Assembly: GCA_020636375.1 (NCBI GenBank)
Contig: JACJXZ010000001.1
Location: forward strand, 806,001-870,000
DNA from: Lewinellaceae bacterium
GTDB taxonomy: Bacteria; Bacteroidota; Bacteroidia; Chitinophagales; Saprospiraceae
Length of the DNA: 64,000 nt
Direction of reading: 5' to 3'
Both the position numbers and the translations under genes were made by a program. The notes below the pieces were generated by a model. The model did no database searches. It was not told the origin of the DNA and was given only the letters and a program-made list of their open reading frames with translations. Below, in pieces: positions 18,054 through 27,892 of the stretch (position 1 is the stretch's first letter; every line of letters begins with the position of its first letter).

Positions 18054-20537
18054 ATGCGCCTCCAGTCCAACCCCGAGTTAGAGCTGGCGTACGAATACGT
18101 CTGTTATACGAACCGCAATATCTTCCTGACCGGCAAGGCGGGCACCGGCAAGACCACCTTCCTGCACAAGATCAAGGAGGAAGCGCCCAAGCGCCTGGCG
18201 GTGGTGGCACCTACCGGCGTGGCGGCCATCAACGCCCGGGGCATGACCATCCACTCCTTCTTCCAGCTGCCCTTCGGGCCCTACCTGCCGGGCAATGCGC
18301 GGGAAGCCGCCCGCCAGCGGCGCTTCTCCCGCGAAAAGATCCGCCTGATCCGCAGCCTCGACCTGCTGGTCATCGACGAGGTCAGCATGGTGCGGGCCGA
18401 CCTGCTGGACGGCATCGACGACGTGCTGCGCCGCTACAAGAACCCCAGCCTGCCCTTCGGCGGCGTCCAGCTGCTCATGATCGGCGACCTGCACCAGCTG
18501 CCGCCGGTGGTGAAAGACAACGAATGGTACCTGCTGCGCGACCACTACCAGACGCCCTACTTCTTCGGCAGCCTCGCCCTGCAGCAAACCCGGCCGGTGG
18601 TGGTCGAGCTGAAGCATATCTTCCGGCAGTCGGACGACATCTTCATCCGCCTGCTCAACAAGGTGCGCAACAACGAGATCGACCAGGACGTGCTGGCCAC
18701 CCTGAACAGCCGCTACGACGCCAGCTTCCGCCCCGGAGAAAAGGAGGGCTACATCACCCTGACTACCCACAACGCCTCGGCCAACGACATCAACGCCGAA
18801 AAACTGGCCGCCATCGACCGGGAAGCGCACCGCTTTGCTGCCGAGATCACCGGCGATTTCCCCGCCCATGCCTACCCGGCCGACGAGGTGCTGGAACTCA
18901 AAACCGGCGCCCAGGTCATGTTCATCAAAAACGACACCGAACCCGAAAGGCGCTACTACAACGGCAAAATCGGCAAAATCACCCGCATCGACCAGCACGA
19001 AATCCGGGTACAGTGCCCCGGCGACACCGAACCGATCGACGTGCTGCGCGCCGATTGGAACAACGTAAAGTATACCGTAAATGAACATACCAATGAGGTC
19101 ATGGAGGATGTCATCGGCACCTTCACCCAGTTCCCCCTCCGGCTGGCCTGGGCCATCACCATCCACAAAAGCCAGGGGCTGACCTTCGAAAAGGTGATCC
19201 TCGACGCGCAGGCGGCCTTCGCCCACGGACAGGTTTACGTGGCGCTGAGCCGCTGCAAGAGCTTCGAGGGCATCGTGCTGATCTCCCGGATCGGCACCTC
19301 CAGCATCCGGACCGACTCGCGGGTCAAAGACTTCTCGGAAGAGGCGGAAAAAAACGCGCCCGACAAGGGCCAGCTCCAGCAGGAAAAAGCCGCCTACCAG
19401 CAAAACCTCCTCCTCGAACTGTTCGGCTTCAAGAGCCTGAAACGGGCCATCAACCACCTGAACCGCGTATTGCTCGAACACGAAAGCAAGCTGCTGCCCG
19501 GCGCTGTGGAGCAGTTCAAAGCCCTGGCCGGCCTGGCCGAAGCGCAGCTCTTCCCCGTCGGGCAAAAGTTCCGGCGCCAGCTCCAGGGCCTGTTCGCCCA
19601 GGGCGGCCTGCCGGAGGACAACGAGGCCGTCCAGGAACGCATCCGCAAGGCCAGCGCCTGGTTTGCCGAAAAGGTCAGGGACGAGCTGGAACCCGCCGCC
19701 AAAAACATCACCATCGTAACCGACAACCGCTCAATCCGCAAAACGGCCCTGGAGGCACTGGAAAAGCTGCAACTGGAACTGTTTGCCAAACACGCCTGCT
19801 TCACCACTGCCCTCGACGGCTTCAAGACCCACGCCTACCTGCGCGCCAAGGCCCTCGCCGAGCTGGATTTCCAGGCCGCCCGCCACCAGGCGCCGCCCCC
19901 GGAAAAAGAAACCATCAGGCCCCAGGACCTCGAACACCCGGAACTGTACGCCCGCCTGGAGCAATGGCGCAAAGCGGAAGCCGACAAACAGGACGTGGCC
20001 CTCTACATGGTGCTGCCCACCCGCACCCTGCTCGAACTGGCCCGGAACCTGCCGCTGAACAACGCCCAGCTGAAAAAAATCCACGGCATCGGCAAGGGGC
20101 GCATCCGTGAGTACGGTGCCGAACTCGTCGGCATCATCGGAAAATACTGTTCGGAAAAAGAGATTCCGACGGATACGCTGCCCCTGGCCATCCAGGAAAA
20201 AGCCGCCAAAAAGCCGAAGCCCGACACCAAAAAGATCAGCTTCGAGCTGTTCCAGTCGGGCAAAACCATACAGGAGATCGCCGAGGAACGCGGATTTGTA
20301 CAGTCCACCATCGAAGGCCACCTGGCCCACTATATCGAGCAGGGCGAGCTGAGCGCCGCCGATGTCCTGCCCGCAGAGGATGTTGAAAAAATAAAGCAGT
20401 TCCTGGCGGAGCATCCGGAAGCCGCCCTGTCAGAAGTCAGAAGCCATTTCGACGATGCTTATTCTTACGGGGAGGTGAAGATGGTGAGGGCGGAAGTGGT
20501 GAAATGGGAAGTGGGCAGCGGGAAGGCGGAGGGCTAA
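18054..20537 (+). CDS. Pif1-like helicase with HRDC and HTH_40 domains
   Basis: The ATG at 18054 (MRLQSNPELELAYEYV) is preferred over a TTG 24 nt upstream. The 827-residue protein has the superfamily 1B core: Walker A GKAGTGKTT, Walker B LLVIDEVSM, GDLHQLPPVV, and the UvrD_C_2-type AITIHKSQGLTFEKV with ALSRCKS. An HRDC domain follows at about 645-710 (ELYARLEQWRKAEADKQDV ... IHGIGKGRI), then an HTH_40 domain (ISFELFQSGKTIQEIAEERG). This arrangement is typical of Bacteroidota Pif1/RecD-like DNA helicases thought to act in genome maintenance. It is a stand-alone gene. Confidence 0.93.
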   Translation: MRLQSNPELELAYEYVCYTNRNIFLTGKAGTGKTTFLHKIKEEAPKRLAVVAPTGVAAINARGMTIHSFFQLPFGPYLPGNAREAARQRRFSREKIRLIRSLDLLVIDEVSMVRADLLDGIDDVLRRYKNPSLPFGGVQLLMIGDLHQLPPVVKDNEWYLLRDHYQTPYFFGSLALQQTRPVVVELKHIFRQSDDIFIRLLNKVRNNEIDQDVLATLNSRYDASFRPGEKEGYITLTTHNASANDINAEKLAAIDREAHRFAAEITGDFPAHAYPADEVLELKTGAQVMFIKNDTEPERRYYNGKIGKITRIDQHEIRVQCPGDTEPIDVLRADWNNVKYTVNEHTNEVMEDVIGTFTQFPLRLAWAITIHKSQGLTFEKVILDAQAAFAHGQVYVALSRCKSFEGIVLISRIGTSSIRTDSRVKDFSEEAEKNAPDKGQLQQEKAAYQQNLLLELFGFKSLKRAINHLNRVLLEHESKLLPGAVEQFKALAGLAEAQLFPVGQKFRRQLQGLFAQGGLPEDNEAVQERIRKASAWFAEKVRDELEPAAKNITIVTDNRSIRKTALEALEKLQLELFAKHACFTTALDGFKTHAYLRAKALAELDFQAARHQAPPPEKETIRPQDLEHPELYARLEQWRKAEADKQDVALYMVLPTRTLLELARNLPLNNAQLKKIHGIGKGRIREYGAELVGIIGKYCSEKEIPTDTLPLAIQEKAAKKPKPDTKKISFELFQSGKTIQEIAEERGFVQSTIEGHLAHYIEQGELSAADVLPAEDVEKIKQFLAEHPEAALSEVRSHFDDAYSYGEVKMVRAEVVKWEVGSGKAEG

Positions 20538-20564
20538 GTTTCAGTGTACTAAGCTCTCGATTAT

Positions 20565-21266
20565 CTACTGCCCCCGGCCTCCCAACTCCCGCGTCATCTC
20601 CTCCAGCTCCTTCCGCAGGCTCTCCGCGTTTTCCAGCGAAGTGCTGCTGTTCAATTTCAGGGACAGCTCGTCGATGGTGTCCAGGTAGAGCGTCTCCATC
20701 TCCACGTCGGAGCGCAGTTCTTCCATATTGGCGAGGTCTTCGTAGTGGCCTTCCTTGAGGCGTTTGAGCTCCAGTTCCTTATCGGAGATGGACTGGGTGA
20801 GCAGGCGGTTGTGCTGCAGGACTTCCAGCTTGTGCAGGGCCGTCTCGAAAAAGCTGATCTTGGACTGGCGGAGTTTCAATTCCAACTCGAACTCCCGGAT
20901 AAGGCGGATGGCGTCTTCGCGGGTTTTGTTAGCCAGCCCTTCGCCGGTGGCCATCTGGCCTTTCAGTTCCTTAATGCTCTTTTGGATCTGCCGGGCCTCT
21001 TCTTTGTTCTTTTGGATTTGCTCCCGGCAAAATTCGATACGCTCTTCCGACATCCCTTCCACGGTGGAACGCCGGGCCTTTAACCGCCGGCGTTTTTGCA
21101 GGTAATCCCACAGGAAAAAGGCACCGCCGCCGATAGCCAGCACCAGCAAGGTCCCCAGGATGAAGGGGAAAAGCCGCCCCATAAAGCGCAACAGGAAAAC
21201 AAAAAGCAGGAAAATAAGCGCCGCGCGGATGATCCAGTTGTCCGTATTGTTTTTTTGTCCTTCCAT
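20565..21266 (-). CDS. Membrane-anchored coiled-coil protein
   Basis: The ATG at 21266 (MEGQKNNTDNWIIRAAL) is chosen over an upstream TTG. The 233-residue protein has two adjacent N-terminal membrane segments (about 14-30 and 35-52, including FPFILGTLLVLAIGGGAFFLW), a basic stretch KRRRLKARR, and a long charged coiled coil to the C-terminus. No domain family was recognised. It lies just downstream of the GH3 gene (40-nt gap, same strand) and may be carried on the PUL transcript by read-through, but nothing in it points to glycan use. Confidence 0.7.
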   Translation of the reverse strand: MEGQKNNTDNWIIRAALIFLLFVFLLRFMGRLFPFILGTLLVLAIGGGAFFLWDYLQKRRRLKARRSTVEGMSEERIEFCREQIQKNKEEARQIQKSIKELKGQMATGEGLANKTREDAIRLIREFELELKLRQSKISFFETALHKLEVLQHNRLLTQSISDKELELKRLKEGHYEDLANMEELRSDVEMETLYLDTIDELSLKLNSSTSLENAESLRKELEEMTRELGGRGQ

Positions 21267-21305
21267 GGCTCTGTTCGGTAAAAATTCAGCAGGCAACAGT
21301 GGCCA

Positions 21306-24299
21306 CTAATCCGGGCTTTTATACTCAAACGACAGCACCTGCACATCCCGCGAATTCGGCCCGACAAATACCTGAAACAGGCCGGGTTCCACTACCCACT
21401 CCAGGTCGCCGTTGCAGAACTGCAGCAAAGATTCGTCGATAGGGAACCGAACCGTCTTCTCCTCGCCGGGTTGGAGGGTAATCTTTTCAAACCCTTTCAG
21501 CTCTTTGACCGGGCGGCTGATGCTGCCCACCACGTCGCGGATGTACATCTGCACAACTTCCGCCCCGGGGCGCTCGCCGGTGTTCTTTACCGTGACGCTC
21601 AGGGTGACTTTGCCCCCTTTTGTCATTTCGGCATGCGACAGGGCCGGTTTCCCGTATTCAAACTGCGTGTAGCTCAACCCGTACCCGAACGGATACAACG
21701 GCTCGTTCGGAATGTCCAGGTAATTGGACAAAAATTTCCGGTTCTCCTCTCCATTGTACGGCCGGCCGGTATTCAGCATGCTGTGGTAAACGGGAATCTG
21801 CCCGACAGCTACCGGAAAGGACATAGTCAGTTTGCCGGAAGGATTGACATCTCCGAAAAGCAAATCAGCCACAGCATATCCGGCCTCGATACCCGGGTGC
21901 CAGACATCCAGTATGGCATCCATGTTTTCATCCTCCCAGGTGAGGGTCATCGGCCGGCCGTTGAACAGGACGAGGACGATGGGCTTGCCCGTTTCTTTGA
22001 GCGCCTTCAACAGGCGCACCTGTGAAGGCTGCAGCCCGATGTCGGAAAGGCTCGACGATTCCCCGCTCATATCCGCCGCTTCCCCCATGACGGCTACGAT
22101 CACATCAGATGCTTTGGCGATCCCGACGGCTTCGGCAATCATTTCCTCGGGCGAACGCTTATCGATGACGATCTCCTCCCCGAAAGTATTGACGCGCCGG
22201 GCAAATTCCGGGTCGTCGGAAATGTTGGCCCCCTTCGCATAGCGGATGCTGCCTTCCTGGCCAATCAGGGATTCCAGGCCTTCCTTAACGGTGATGGACT
22301 TGGAATGATCGCCCGATACGCTCCAGGTACCCATCATATTGCGCCGGCTGTCCGCCAGCGGGCCGACCAGGGCGATCTTTACGGATTTGCTAAGGGGCAA
22401 TATTTTACCTTCATTCTTGAGCAGGACAGCCGATTTCCCGGCTACTTCCCGCGAAAAGGCACGGTTTTTTTCGGAAAGGATTTCCTTGGCCGCCCGCGAT
22501 TCATCGAAATAACGATAGGGATCCTCAAACAAGCCCAGGCGTTCCTTGGCGATCAGGATGCGCCGGCAGGCGCGGTCGACATGCGCTTCGGTGACCAGGC
22601 CTTCTTCCAGCGATTTTTTCAGCGTACCCACCAATCCTTCGCTCACCATATCCATGTCGATGCCGGCCTTCAGGGCCATAGCCGATACCTGTTGGAGATC
22701 CCCCAGGCCGTGATCGATCATTTCTTCAACGGCGGTGTAGTCCGTTACCACGAATCCATCGAAACCCCATTCGTCGCGCAGGACGGCCTGATAGAGGTAT
22801 TCGTTGGCGCTGGCCGGCACGTAGTCCACCACGTTGAAGGCAGTCATCACCGAACCTACGCCGGCATCAATGGCGGCTTTATACGGCGGCAGGTATTCAT
22901 TGTGCAGGCGCACCCGGCTCATATCCACTGTGGCGTAGTCGCGCCCGCCTTCCGGAGCGCCGTACGCAGCGTAGTGTTTCACGCAGGCCAGCATGGTAGT
23001 AGGGTCGGCCAGGTCATCCTGCTGGTACCCCCGAACCATGGCCTCCGCGATCCTCGCGCCCAGGAACGGATCCTCCCCGCTGCTTTCGGCGATGCGGCCC
23101 CAGCGGGGGTCGCGCGATATGTCGACCATGGGGGAAAAATTCCACATGATGCCGTCGGCAGTTGCCTCGCGGGCAGCCGTCCGGGCAGTTTCTTTGATCA
23201 GTTCAGGATCCCAGGTGCAGGACATGCCCAGCGGAATGGGAAAAATAGTCTGATGCCCGTGGATGACGTCCATACCGGTTAACAACGGGATGCCGAGCCG
23301 GCTTTCTTTGACCGCAATTTCCTGGATTTTGCGCATCTTGGCCGCGCTGCGGGAACCGAAGATGCCGCCCACCTGGCCGTCTCTGATCTTCTGCTCGACA
23401 TCCTTGCTGATGACCGAACCGGTAACGGCACCGCCCTGGGTAGCAAGGTTGAGCTGGCCGAGCTTCTCTTCCAGGGTCATCTCCGACATCAGCGAGTCGA
23501 CGAACAGCGAGAAGGATTCGCCTTTATATTGGGAGAACATCCAGGGCAAAAAATCCGGCTCGGCAAGAGCCGGGTCCCAGGCGTTGTGGTTGGCCTCGGG
23601 ATAGAGCGTGATCTTGGCCAGGCCTCCCCTCTGCTGGATAGCCTTCAGCATGCGGATGGAAAAGCCGGGCGGAACCACGTCGTCCTTCATCCCGTGGAAA
23701 ATCCAGATGGGGATATCCGTCATGGCCGAAGCTTTCTCCGGAGCGCCGCCGCCACAGATCGGCGCCGCGGCGGCAATCTTTTCGGGCATGCGCCACAAAA
23801 GCTCGAACGTGCCCATGCCGCCCATCGACAGGCCGGTGACATACAGCCGGTTCTCGTCGATGTATGGTTTGGCGAGTTCCCGGCCGGCCAGGTCCATTAC
23901 GGCAGCCAGAGAGGGATTCGGCGGGCGGTCAGCCGGGAAGGTGAACTGGAGCGAACCGTCGTCTTTTTGCACCCGGTCGATATTGGACCAGTAATCCGTC
24001 TCCGGGCACTGCGGGAAAATGACGACTGCCGGGTATTTATCCAAAGAATCCAGGAACAGCTTGCTCCCGTGAACCAGTTGCTTCTCATTGTCGTCGCCGC
24101 TTTCCCCCCGGCCATGCAGGAACAGGACGAGCGGATAGCGCTTGTTCTCATCAAAGTCATAGGGGTAAAGGATGCGGTAATTTAACGTATACCCCTCGTG
24201 CTGGTGTTGCTTGTACAGATATTTTCCCGTTTCCACCTGGCTCCAGGCTAATTGGCTCAACAAAAATAAGGCGACTAAAAAGATCAAGGCACGGTTCAT
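21306..24299 (-). CDS. Secreted esterase-GH3 beta-glucosidase fusion
   Basis: The 997-residue protein has a signal peptide (residues 1-20). Residues about 25-250 form an alpha/beta-hydrolase of the PHB-depolymerase/feruloyl-esterase-like type: nucleophile in GLSMGGMG, Asp in HGMKDDVVPP, His in EANHNAWD. Residues about 265-990 form a complete GH3 beta-glucosidase (IPLLTGMDVIHGH, SPMVDISRDPRWGR, KHYAAYG, nucleophile Asp in GFVVTDYTAVEEM) with the C-terminal fibronectin III-like domain (VTVKNTGERPGAEVVQMYIRD). It is the last enzyme of the PUL, 10 nt after the GH144 gene. Its likely role is to remove an ester group and then release glucose from beta-glucan oligosaccharides in the periplasm. Confidence 0.93.
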   Translation of the reverse strand: MNRALIFLVALFLLSQLAWSQVETGKYLYKQHQHEGYTLNYRILYPYDFDENKRYPLVLFLHGRGESGDDNEKQLVHGSKLFLDSLDKYPAVVIFPQCPETDYWSNIDRVQKDDGSLQFTFPADRPPNPSLAAVMDLAGRELAKPYIDENRLYVTGLSMGGMGTFELLWRMPEKIAAAAPICGGGAPEKASAMTDIPIWIFHGMKDDVVPPGFSIRMLKAIQQRGGLAKITLYPEANHNAWDPALAEPDFLPWMFSQYKGESFSLFVDSLMSEMTLEEKLGQLNLATQGGAVTGSVISKDVEQKIRDGQVGGIFGSRSAAKMRKIQEIAVKESRLGIPLLTGMDVIHGHQTIFPIPLGMSCTWDPELIKETARTAAREATADGIMWNFSPMVDISRDPRWGRIAESSGEDPFLGARIAEAMVRGYQQDDLADPTTMLACVKHYAAYGAPEGGRDYATVDMSRVRLHNEYLPPYKAAIDAGVGSVMTAFNVVDYVPASANEYLYQAVLRDEWGFDGFVVTDYTAVEEMIDHGLGDLQQVSAMALKAGIDMDMVSEGLVGTLKKSLEEGLVTEAHVDRACRRILIAKERLGLFEDPYRYFDESRAAKEILSEKNRAFSREVAGKSAVLLKNEGKILPLSKSVKIALVGPLADSRRNMMGTWSVSGDHSKSITVKEGLESLIGQEGSIRYAKGANISDDPEFARRVNTFGEEIVIDKRSPEEMIAEAVGIAKASDVIVAVMGEAADMSGESSSLSDIGLQPSQVRLLKALKETGKPIVLVLFNGRPMTLTWEDENMDAILDVWHPGIEAGYAVADLLFGDVNPSGKLTMSFPVAVGQIPVYHSMLNTGRPYNGEENRKFLSNYLDIPNEPLYPFGYGLSYTQFEYGKPALSHAEMTKGGKVTLSVTVKNTGERPGAEVVQMYIRDVVGSISRPVKELKGFEKITLQPGEEKTVRFPIDESLLQFCNGDLEWVVEPGLFQVFVGPNSRDVQVLSFEYKSPD

Positions 24300-24309
24300 T
24301 GTGTTGGTT

Positions 24310-25629
24310 TTATTTTGTTTGAATGTCCAGTTTTTTTAAGCCTTCCTGTATTTCCGGCGCCGACATGAAGAGGTCCCATATCAATCCCGACCGGTAATTC
24401 TCGATCATTACCGGAATGGGCAACTGGTCGATGGCCAGGTAACGGGGCAGGTGCCAATCCGATTCGACGCTGAATGCATCGTAGGGGCCGTACTTGCCGA
24501 TATATTCGGGGTGATCCTCATATATATGCCGGAGGAACAACATGCTTTCATCAGGCGTATAGGGAAACGAGGACAGGGCGGCCGTCGGCGTGATCACGCC
24601 CAGGTCATTGGAGGGATGGTGGGCATCATAGCCGGTGATGGAATAGCTGGCGGTAAGCCCCCAGCACACTTCTGAATAACCGGCATATCCACGGGGGTTG
24701 CTGCTGCAGTAGGCGTGGTGGATCAGGGCGTGGTTGCGGTTGAGGTGCCAGTAATCAGCGTAGGAATCCTGCAACCCCCTCGGGTCCAGCCCCATGAAGG
24801 AGTAATGCGCCCAGAACAGCGGGCCGACCGGTATAGCGCCTCTGCCATTATGGTCGAGCACGGCCTCGTAGCCATAGGCGCTTTCATTGGACACAATATC
24901 GCCCTTGCGCATATAGCCTTCGTGAAAACAGGCCGGATCAACCGGATGGGTAGGGGAAGCAGCAGCCAGGATATACATGATGGTGCACTCATTATAACCC
25001 GTAACGGCAAAATCCATCCGCCATTCATGCTCGGGCGACCAGTGCCAGTACAGGACGTGCTCGCCCCGGGTATACCACTGCCAGTCCACTTCCTTCCAGA
25101 TCTGGTCCAACAGAGTTGCCAGTTGCCGGTCCTGCCGGTTGCCGCCCTGAAAATACTGGCGGGCGACAATCAAGCCCTGCACCAAAAAGGCCGTTTCCAC
25201 CAAATCCCCGCCGTCATCGTAGCGGCTGAACGGTTTTACCCTGCCGGAGGGATGCATCCAATGGGGCCAGGCACCGTGGAAGCGGTCCGCTTTCTTAAGC
25301 CATTCGGCCAGGTGTTGCAGGCGTTTACGGCCGGCCTTACGCGTGATAAAACCACGCTCTATGGCAGCGACCGTAGCCATGATGCCAAAGCCGGTGCCGC
25401 CGGAGGTGACTATGTCGGCATCGTCATGGGGGTAAATGCCGTCTTCGTGTATGCGCTCGCGCGCAGCGCCTGAGACGGGCTCGCCGCCCTCCCAGAAGTA
25501 GTTAAAGGTCTCTTGTTGGACCCGGTCGAGCAGGGCTTCATCGCTTGGAAGCCCCTTTGGCTGTGCGAAAACGGCCGGGCTGACAAATAAGAAAGCAGAA
25601 AACAGGAGTATGTTGGCGATTCGAACCAT
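24310..25629 (-). CDS. Secreted GH144-family beta-1,2-glucan hydrolase
   Basis: The 439-residue protein has a signal peptide (residues 1-22, ending AVFAQ) and one (alpha/alpha)6-barrel domain of the glucoamylase-like Pfam family assigned to GH144. Signatures are QQETFNYFWEGGEP, GTGFGIMATVAAIERGF, DRFHGAWPHWM, GGDLVETAFLVQGL, YWHWSPEHEW, GLTASYSITGYDAHHPSNDLGVITPTAA and AIDQLPIPVMIENYRSGLIWDLFM. Characterised GH144 members are endo-beta-1,2-glucanases or sophorose-releasing exo-enzymes. It is paralogous to the enzyme at 25835-27823, with the same domain but no lipobox, so it probably acts in the periplasm. The GH3 gene follows 10 nt downstream. Confidence 0.9.
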   Translation of the reverse strand: MVRIANILLFSAFLFVSPAVFAQPKGLPSDEALLDRVQQETFNYFWEGGEPVSGAARERIHEDGIYPHDDADIVTSGGTGFGIMATVAAIERGFITRKAGRKRLQHLAEWLKKADRFHGAWPHWMHPSGRVKPFSRYDDGGDLVETAFLVQGLIVARQYFQGGNRQDRQLATLLDQIWKEVDWQWYTRGEHVLYWHWSPEHEWRMDFAVTGYNECTIMYILAAASPTHPVDPACFHEGYMRKGDIVSNESAYGYEAVLDHNGRGAIPVGPLFWAHYSFMGLDPRGLQDSYADYWHLNRNHALIHHAYCSSNPRGYAGYSEVCWGLTASYSITGYDAHHPSNDLGVITPTAALSSFPYTPDESMLFLRHIYEDHPEYIGKYGPYDAFSVESDWHLPRYLAIDQLPIPVMIENYRSGLIWDLFMSAPEIQEGLKKLDIQTK

Positions 25630-25680
25630 GGCGATAATTTAGTTTTCCTGAATTACAGGCCGACGGAGGCTGCGTGCCAC

Positions 25681-25839
25681 ACTAGTGCCGCCGGAACGAA
25701 GTTCCGGGGCAGTTACCAGTTGATTGTTGTTGGCCAGCTGTAACCCCTAAGCCGTTGATTGCCAACCAACAACCATCAACCGCATTCCGCCCCCGGCGGG
25801 AAAACAACTGCCCCGTTATTTAGTGCCAACAGCACTAGT
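25681..25839. repeat. Long inverted repeat between the two GH144 genes
   Basis: ACTAGTGC at 25681 pairs with GCACTAGT at 25832-25839, which overlaps the stop codon of the upstream GH144 gene. Inside, GTTGATTGTTGTTGG pairs imperfectly with CCAACAACCATCAAC, GGCAGTT pairs with AACTGCC, and CCGGAAC-GAA-GTTCCGG forms its own hairpin. The whole 205-nt gap is occupied. It could set relative transcript levels in the PUL or be a small mobile repeat. Confidence 0.55.
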
Positions 25840-27823
25840 ACATAAATCCCAGCTCTTCCAATCCCTGCCTTACCTCCGGCGCTGTCATAAACAAATCCCA
25901 CAGCAAGCCGGTCCGGTAATTTTCGATCATGCAGATGACCGGCCCCTGGTCGATGGCCAGGAAGGAATCGGCCTCCCAGTTGTTGCCCGGATGGAAAGCG
26001 TCATAGAAACCGTATTCGCCCCATAGCCGGTCACCCAAATCGTAATAGAAATGCCGGATGGCCGCCAGGCTTTCCGCCGGCGTATAGGGGATGGACGACA
26101 CGGCCGCCGTGGGCGTGATGACACCCCGGTCATTCGTCGGACTGTGGGCAGTATAGCCAACATAACTGTCGCTGGCGGTCAATCCCCAGGACTGGGCAGA
26201 ATACCCGTAATACTTCTTCGGATTCTCCACACAATACTGGTAGTTGATCCGGGAGTGGTTGACGTTCTGTGTCCAGTAATTGGCGTACTGGTCTTCCAGA
26301 TTGCGCGGGTCGAGGCCCAGATAGGAGTAGTGTGCGAAAAAAAGCGGGCCGCCGTAGTCCGATCCCAGCGGCAGGGTAATGCCGAAATAGGACTGCCCAT
26401 TAGCCATTGCCCCGGAGCGGGCATAGCCGGAATGATAGGTGGTGGGGCTTATGGGATGGGTGGGCGAAGCAGCCGCCAGGACGTAAACGATCTGCGTCTC
26501 GTTGTGCCCGCTTATTCTCAGGTTGATCTGGAACTCATTATCGGGCGACCAATGCCAGTATAAGGCTTCATCCTGCCCCTTGGTGTACCAGTCCCACTCC
26601 ACCCCTTCCCAGAGGGTGTTGATGCGGCCGATCAGCCCGGTTTCCTGGGGGGCTTCCTGCAACAGGTACTGCCGCACCGTGAGCAGGCCCTGCACCAGGA
26701 AGGCCGTTTCTACCAAATCGCCGCCGTTGTCGCGCTGGCTGAAAGGGATGACGGCCCCCGTCTGCCCATTGATCCAGTGCGGCCAGGCACCATGGAAACG
26801 ATCTGCCGTTTCCAGGAAGCCGACAATCTGCTCCCAGCGCTCCAGCGCTTCCTCCAGGGTAATGAAACCGCGCTCCACAGCCACAACCATAGCCATCAGG
26901 CCAAAGCCGCTGCCCCCACTGGTGACGGTGTTGCCACTGGTATTGCGCTCGCGCGCCATGCCGCAGGCGGGGTGGCCAAAGTCCCAGAAATAGCGGAAGG
27001 TTTGTTCCTGAATGGTGGTCAGCAGTTCTTCGTCCGACAGGAGCGGGAAATCTGGCGCCGCGGAAGGGCCGGTGAAAAAGGACAGCTCCAGCCCGTCAAA
27101 ATCGCGGCCGGCAGCTTCGCCCAGGCCTGGCGCGAAGGTTATTTTGTGGGCAGTAAAATCTTTGAGGTTTTCTGTGAACTGGAGTTGAAAAACGGTATCG
27201 CTGAGGGCCATAATGCTAAAATCCATATTTTCCCGGCCTTCAATCGAAATATGCGCTTTCAGGTTTTGGGGGCTGGCCGCCGGCGGGTGGGAAAAAGCAA
27301 CCTCCATCGGCTGGCTGACACTGACATCGGTATTGAGCGCATCGGCATCCAGCACAAAGAAAATGGTATCTGCCTTAATGCGGGTTACCTTTAGGGGTTG
27401 CTTGACGATGCTAAAAGAAAGCACCAGTTCCTCCAGCGTTGCGGCTTCCGGACTGGATAAGCCGCTATTAGACCGGAGGGTATACGTTGCGCCTTCCACC
27501 CACACATGATCGACTGAAATGGTGACCTGATTGCCCGGGGCATTCCAGACTTCGTAGTGGTCGAGTATCGTCCCGCCTGTACTCACTTGAAATAAGTCAG
27601 AAGTAGTCCTATCCACCGGGGCAGAGAAACCGAGATAAATGGCACCTCGCCCCTCCACCGCATTATTATTGAGAATGGACTGGCTGCCCAGGCGGGCAAA
27701 AGTCAGTTTAAGGTTTTCTTTGGGCGTTGGTTCCCCGTCCTCCTTTTTACAGGAATAAAACAGCACGAGGCTCAGGAGGGCAAAAAGGAAAATGGACCTC
27801 AAGGGCAGGGAGGTTTGAATCAT
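25835..27823 (-). CDS. GH144-family lipoprotein with N-terminal Ig-like region
   Basis: The ATG at 27823 is chosen over an upstream GTG because it gives a lipoprotein signal (LFALLSLVLFYSC, lipobox Cys at residue 25). The 662-residue protein has beta-sandwich modules of SbsA/Big_5 type over about 30-240 and a GH144 catalytic domain over about 250-660 (QEQTFRYFWDFGHP, DRFHGAWPHWI, GGDLVETAFLVQGL, GLTASDSYVGYTAHSPTNDRGVITPTAA, AIDQGPVICMIENYRTGLLWDLFM). As a surface lipoprotein it is likely to cut polymeric beta-1,2-glucan outside the cell before SusCD import; the soluble paralogue downstream would act on oligomers. It is co-directional with the LamG lipoprotein, 69 nt upstream. Confidence 0.9.
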   Translation of the reverse strand: MIQTSLPLRSIFLFALLSLVLFYSCKKEDGEPTPKENLKLTFARLGSQSILNNNAVEGRGAIYLGFSAPVDRTTSDLFQVSTGGTILDHYEVWNAPGNQVTISVDHVWVEGATYTLRSNSGLSSPEAATLEELVLSFSIVKQPLKVTRIKADTIFFVLDADALNTDVSVSQPMEVAFSHPPAASPQNLKAHISIEGRENMDFSIMALSDTVFQLQFTENLKDFTAHKITFAPGLGEAAGRDFDGLELSFFTGPSAAPDFPLLSDEELLTTIQEQTFRYFWDFGHPACGMARERNTSGNTVTSGGSGFGLMAMVVAVERGFITLEEALERWEQIVGFLETADRFHGAWPHWINGQTGAVIPFSQRDNGGDLVETAFLVQGLLTVRQYLLQEAPQETGLIGRINTLWEGVEWDWYTKGQDEALYWHWSPDNEFQINLRISGHNETQIVYVLAAASPTHPISPTTYHSGYARSGAMANGQSYFGITLPLGSDYGGPLFFAHYSYLGLDPRNLEDQYANYWTQNVNHSRINYQYCVENPKKYYGYSAQSWGLTASDSYVGYTAHSPTNDRGVITPTAAVSSIPYTPAESLAAIRHFYYDLGDRLWGEYGFYDAFHPGNNWEADSFLAIDQGPVICMIENYRTGLLWDLFMTAPEVRQGLEELGFMY

Positions 27824-27892
27824 GGCAACTGGAAAATAAAGTTGGAAAATACCGGGAACCGGCGACACCGGCTCCCGGCATTTGAAGGATCG

